NCBI GenBank assembly: GCA_934148875.1 | Contig: CAKPDJ010000003.1 | Span: 1 to 54,243 of the forward strand | Origin: an uncultured Bacilli bacterium | Lineage (GTDB): Bacteria > Bacillota_I > Bacilli_A > RF39 > UBA660 | Length of the DNA: 54,243 bases | Direction: 5' to 3' | Shown here: one piece after another, positions 51,597-54,243 of the stretch | Layout: every line of letters starts with the position of its first letter | Numbering within the stretch: position 1 is the stretch's first letter | The notes under the pieces: generated by a model | What the model was told of the DNA's origin: nothing | The model's database searches: none | The model's input: only the letters and a program-made list of their open reading frames with translations | Position numbers and translations under genes: made by a program

Positions 51597-53051
51597 TTAA
51601 TTTTCTAGTTCTTTTTTATATTCATCAACTGCATCATGCCAATCTTGTAATTCTTTAAAACCATTTTCTGTTAATTTACTTTTATCTAATTTAGATACTA
51701 ATGGCCTTTCTGCAATATTTAATATTTTTCCTTCTTGCTTAGCCTTTTCATATTGTGGCTTATAGTATTCTTCTGTTGTAACATAATTTACTTTTGTATT
51801 TGTATCTTTTAAAATGTAAGATGCAAATTCAGCCCATGATGTATAACCACTATTAGTAGCATGATAAATACCATATTTATCTGTTTTGCTCATATCAACC
51901 AGCAATCGTGCTAAATCAACTGTATAAGTAGGTGAACCTATTTGATCACTAACTACATTTAAATTATTATGAGTTTCAGATAACTTTAACATTGTTTTAA
52001 CAAAATTATTTCCATTTATTCCAAATACCCATGCTGTTCTTACTACAAACGTTTTTGGATTTTCTAAAGCTGCTAGTTCACCTAAATATTTTGTTTTACC
52101 ATAAACACTTAACGGATTAACTTTATCTTCTGGTTTATAAGAAGCAGTTTTTTCTAATTTACCATCAAAAACATAATCGGTAGATACATAAATAAGTTTT
52201 GCTCCAACTTTTCTACAAGCTTCAGAGATATTCTTAGTTCCCTCAACATTTATTTTATAAGCAAGTTCTTCACTTTCCTCTGCTTTATCTACTGCTGTAT
52301 AGGCAGCACAATGAAAAACATACTCAGGCTCATATTCACTAATAATTTTATCAACAATTCTTTTGTTAGTTATATCCATATCATCAACATCTAGAGCTAA
52401 AATATCATATATACCTCTTTTATTAAGTTCCCTTACAATATCATATCCAAGTTGTCCTTTACAACCTGTTACTAAATACCTCTTATGCATATAAAAATTA
52501 GGATTAATCTCTGACATTTTCTTTCTTACTTTATCCTTATCACTTAAAATAGGTTCGGTTATTCCATATTTTTCGAATTGCCAATCTATATTAATTTCAG
52601 GATCATCCCAGGCAAAACCATTTTCATGACTAGGTTTATAATCACTATCAACTAAATATTGAAATAAAGTATTATCCTTAAAACTTACAAACCCGTGTGC
52701 AAAACCACGTGGTACATATAACTGTCTACCATTTTCAGGAGTTAGCTCTACACTTATCCATTTCTTATAACTTGGAGAATCTTTTCTTAAATCTACAACG
52801 ACATCTAATACTCCACCAGATAAACATTCAACTAGCTTTGCTTGACATAATGGATCTTCTTGAAAGTGTAATCCTCTTACTATTCCCTTTCCACTTAAGC
52901 TTCTTGCTCCCTGAACTATACCTTTTAAAGTTAGACCTTCTTGGTTATTTTTTTCTTCTATAAAAAATGGAGAGTAATATCCTCTTTCATCTCCAAATTT
53001 ATCTGGTTCAATAATATAACAATCTTTTAATTTAGTTTCTATTTTTTTCAT
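51597..53051 (-). CDS. rfbC/rfbD: RmlC-RmlD fusion: dTDP-4-dehydrorhamnose 3,5-epimerase and reductase
   Basis: This 484-residue protein carries out the last two steps of dTDP-L-rhamnose synthesis. Residues about 1-185 are RmlC (FGDERGYYSPFF, GIVRGLHFQEDPLCQAKLV with the catalytic His, VPRGFAHGFVSF). Residues about 190-484 are RmlD (YLVTGCKGQLGYDIVREL, VFHCAAYTAVDKAEE, YVSTDYVFDG, SVYGKTKYLGE with the Tyr-x3-Lys pair). The link is only a few residues long, so the two enzymes are truly fused. It follows rfbA by 25 bases. The 4,6-dehydratase RmlB, needed between them, is not in the window. Confidence 0.93.
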   Translation of the reverse strand: MKKIETKLKDCYIIEPDKFGDERGYYSPFFIEEKNNQEGLTLKGIVQGARSLSGKGIVRGLHFQEDPLCQAKLVECLSGGVLDVVVDLRKDSPSYKKWISVELTPENGRQLYVPRGFAHGFVSFKDNTLFQYLVDSDYKPSHENGFAWDDPEINIDWQFEKYGITEPILSDKDKVRKKMSEINPNFYMHKRYLVTGCKGQLGYDIVRELNKRGIYDILALDVDDMDITNKRIVDKIISEYEPEYVFHCAAYTAVDKAEESEELAYKINVEGTKNISEACRKVGAKLIYVSTDYVFDGKLEKTASYKPEDKVNPLSVYGKTKYLGELAALENPKTFVVRTAWVFGINGNNFVKTMLKLSETHNNLNVVSDQIGSPTYTVDLARLLVDMSKTDKYGIYHATNSGYTSWAEFASYILKDTNTKVNYVTTEEYYKPQYEKAKQEGKILNIAERPLVSKLDKSKLTENGFKELQDWHDAVDEYKKELEN

Positions 53052-53076
53052 TTTTTCCTCCTAAGTTTTATTGCTA

Positions 53077-53958
53077 TTATTTTTTACTTTTTTCATATGT
53101 TTTCATTAAATATTTTCCATAATCATTCTTTTTCATTAATTCTGCTCTAGTCAATAATTCTTCATCTGTTATCCAACCATTTTTGTAAGCTATTTGTTCT
53201 GGACAGCTTATGATGGAAGCTCTTAAATTCTGTAATGTTTTTATGGTATTGCTGGCATCTAATAAACTATCTGTTAATCCCGTATCAAACCAAGCATATC
53301 CTCCACCTAAAAGTTCGGCCTTTAATTTTCCTTCCTCTAAATACATTCTGTTTAAATCAGTTATTTCATATTCTCCACGAGCTGATTTTTCTATTTTAAA
53401 AGCCTTATCTGCTACTCTATTATCATAGAAATATAGTCCAGTTATAGCAAAATCACTTTTTGGCTTTTCTGGTTTTTCTTCTACGGAAACGACATTATGC
53501 TTTTCATCTATTTCCATAATTCCAAATCTTTCTGGATCTTTTACTTGGTAACCAAATATTGTTGCATAACCATTTTCAGCACTGATTCTAGCATTTTTTA
53601 ATTTTTCTACCAAACCTTCTCCAAAGAAGATGTTATCACCCAACACCATGGCACATGTATCATTTCCAATAAAATCTTTTCCTAAAGTAAATGCTTGGGC
53701 AAGTCCATCGGGTGACGGTTGAACAATATACTCAATATTTAAACCAAGTTGTTTTCCTGTTCCAAATAATCTTTTAAAACCCGGTTGATCCTGCTCAGTT
53801 GTTATTAAAAGTATATCCTTTATTCCAGCTAACATTAATGTTGATAGTGGATAATAAATCATTGGCTTGTCATATATTGGGATTAATTGTTTACTAATTC
53901 CCTCAGTTATTGGATAAAGTCTAGTTCCAGACCCTCCTGCTAATATTATTCCTTTCAT
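53077..53958 (-). CDS. rfbA: Glucose-1-phosphate thymidylyltransferase
   Basis: This 293-residue enzyme makes dTDP-glucose, the first step of dTDP-rhamnose synthesis. Motifs are complete: ILAGGSGTRLYPIT and SKQLIPIYDKPMIYYPLS at the N-terminus, GLAQAFTLGKDFIG, MVLGDNIFFG, VEEKPEKPKSDFAITGLYFY and GYAWFDTGLTDSLLDA. Length is standard for RmlA. GGAGGG lies before the ATG at 53956-53958 and a TTGAGA-N17-TATACT promoter upstream, so it heads the two-gene rhamnose operon. Confidence 0.96.
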   Translation of the reverse strand: MKGIILAGGSGTRLYPITEGISKQLIPIYDKPMIYYPLSTLMLAGIKDILLITTEQDQPGFKRLFGTGKQLGLNIEYIVQPSPDGLAQAFTLGKDFIGNDTCAMVLGDNIFFGEGLVEKLKNARISAENGYATIFGYQVKDPERFGIMEIDEKHNVVSVEEKPEKPKSDFAITGLYFYDNRVADKAFKIEKSARGEYEITDLNRMYLEEGKLKAELLGGGYAWFDTGLTDSLLDASNTIKTLQNLRASIISCPEQIAYKNGWITDEELLTRAELMKKNDYGKYLMKTYEKSKK

Positions 53959-53978
53959 ATCAAAACCCTCCTATATTA

Positions 53979-54007
53979 AGTATAAAACAAAAAGCAGCGT
54001 ATCTCAA
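53979..54007 (-). promoter_or_regulatory. Promoter of rfbA embedded in the upstream terminator
   Basis: On the minus strand TTGAGA (54002-54007) and TATACT (53979-53984) are spaced by exactly 17 bases. The -35 falls in the loop of the terminator hairpin of the gene upstream. Predicted start near 53972, just ahead of GGAGGG. Confidence 0.6.
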
Positions 54008-54027
54008 CAAATACGATGCTTTTTGTT
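53980..54027 (-). terminator. Intrinsic terminator of the Rpn-like gene
   Basis: Arms 53986-54002 and 54011-54027 pair over 16 of 17 positions (one G-A mismatch) with an 8-base loop. The minus-strand continuation is U-rich. It follows the stop at 54031. Confidence 0.75.
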
Positions 54028-54030
54028 AAA

Positions 54031-54243
54031 TTATTTTATTTCTAATGATAATTTTTTTAGAGTATCAACATCAAGTCCAGTTATACGGGAAATAATAGAA
54101 ATATCCATATTTTCTTTCAACATATTCTTAGCTATTTCTGATTTTTGTTGTGCAATACCTTGTCCTATTCCTTGCTCAAGTCCATCTTTATAGGCTATCT
54201 TCTTTTCTGTATTTTGAATTAATCTTTGGTCTTCTTCATAACT
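54031..54243 (-). CDS. C-terminus of an Rpn-family nuclease/transposase-like protein (partial)
   Basis: The open frame runs in from the right edge and ends with TAA at 54031-54033; 70 residues are visible. They contain YKDGLEQGIGQGIAQQKSEI followed by KNMLKENMDISIISRITGL and end in LKKLSLEIK. This Gly/Gln heptad-like stretch plus a helix of the type NMLKxxxDxxxIxxxTGLxxxxI is the hallmark C-terminus of Rpn/PD-(D/E)XK transposase-like proteins, common and multi-copy in gut Bacillota. The nuclease domain lies outside the window, so completeness cannot be judged. It is unrelated in function to the neighbouring rhamnose genes. Confidence 0.8.
   Translation of the reverse strand, partial: SYEEDQRLIQNTEKKIAYKDGLEQGIGQGIAQQKSEIAKNMLKENMDISIISRITGLDVDTLKKLSLEIK

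Noticed and set aside
1..54243. Mycoplasma genetic code (TGA as Trp) because of the high AT content
   Set aside because: Conserved Trp positions use TGG and TGA serves as stop, for example at 9235-9237.
1..54243. CRISPR arrays, tRNA or rRNA genes, insertion sequences
   Set aside because: I found no regular spaced repeats, cloverleaf sequences, rRNA signatures or full transposase genes in the intergenic gaps; only a partial Rpn-family gene at the right edge.

Overview
The window is low-GC, densely coded bacterial DNA in which almost every gene is on the minus strand. Lipoproteins, two sortases, a VanZ-type protein and strong AGGAGG ribosome binding sites, with no outer-membrane secretin or porin, point to a monoderm Bacillota, probably an uncultured gut Bacilli/Mollicutes-related lineage such as RF39. 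That placement is inference. TGA acts as a stop (for example the ATGA overlap at 9235-9238), so the Mycoplasma code does not apply. I saw no rRNA, tRNA, CRISPR array or insertion sequence. No gene-free stretch exceeds 300 bases; the longest are about 19417-19675 (promoter and terminator) and 51418-51596 (promoter and terminator).

Region 1 (119-1582) holds a VanZ-RDD membrane protein and a rhodanese. Region 2 (1671-14769) is a ten-gene operon for a compact type IV secretion system (T4SS): three VirB2-like subunits, two of them with large cysteine-containing ectodomains, a VirB6/TrbL-like channel protein, a PrgI/TcpE-like protein, a TrsD-like protein, VirB4, a SpoIID plus NlpC/P60 wall hydrolase, a lipoprotein and a VirD4 coupling ATPase. 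No relaxase, integrase or origin of transfer is visible. A strong hairpin-U terminator after the first, short pilin gene probably acts as an attenuator and gives an excess of that subunit.

Region 3 (14864-31267) encodes a Tad/Flp-type pilus machine in two minus-strand operons: a small pilin candidate, a pseudopilin-like protein and TadZ (16575-14864), and two envelope proteins, a class B-like sortase, a 1006-residue cysteine-rich secreted protein, a pseudopilin-like protein, a SAF/CpaB protein, TadA, TadB and TadC (31267-19676). Two polytopic GT-C-like membrane proteins lie convergently between them. Close apposition of a relaxase-less T4SS and a Tad machine in a monoderm is the most unusual feature of the window.

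Region 4 (31372-34502) holds a thioredoxin-like lipoprotein (plus strand), a small sortase that seems to lack its catalytic Arg, and a thioester-domain surface adhesin with a non-canonical sorting signal.

Region 5 (34593-53958) is a surface polysaccharide locus. rfbA and an rfbC-rfbD fusion form a short dTDP-rhamnose operon. A second operon of 14 genes runs from an ABC exporter (Wzm and Wzt with a carbohydrate-binding tail) through an acetyltransferase, a methyltransferase-kinase-coiled-coil protein resembling the WbdD chain terminator, several glycosyltransferases including fusions, wecB, an oxidoreductase, small membrane proteins and galE. Together they suggest an ABC-exported, rhamnose- and HexNAc-containing glycan whose length is set by an end-capping enzyme read by Wzt. 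rfbB and an initiating glycosyltransferase are not in the window. The right edge (54031-54243) is the C-terminus of an Rpn-family nuclease/transposase-like gene.
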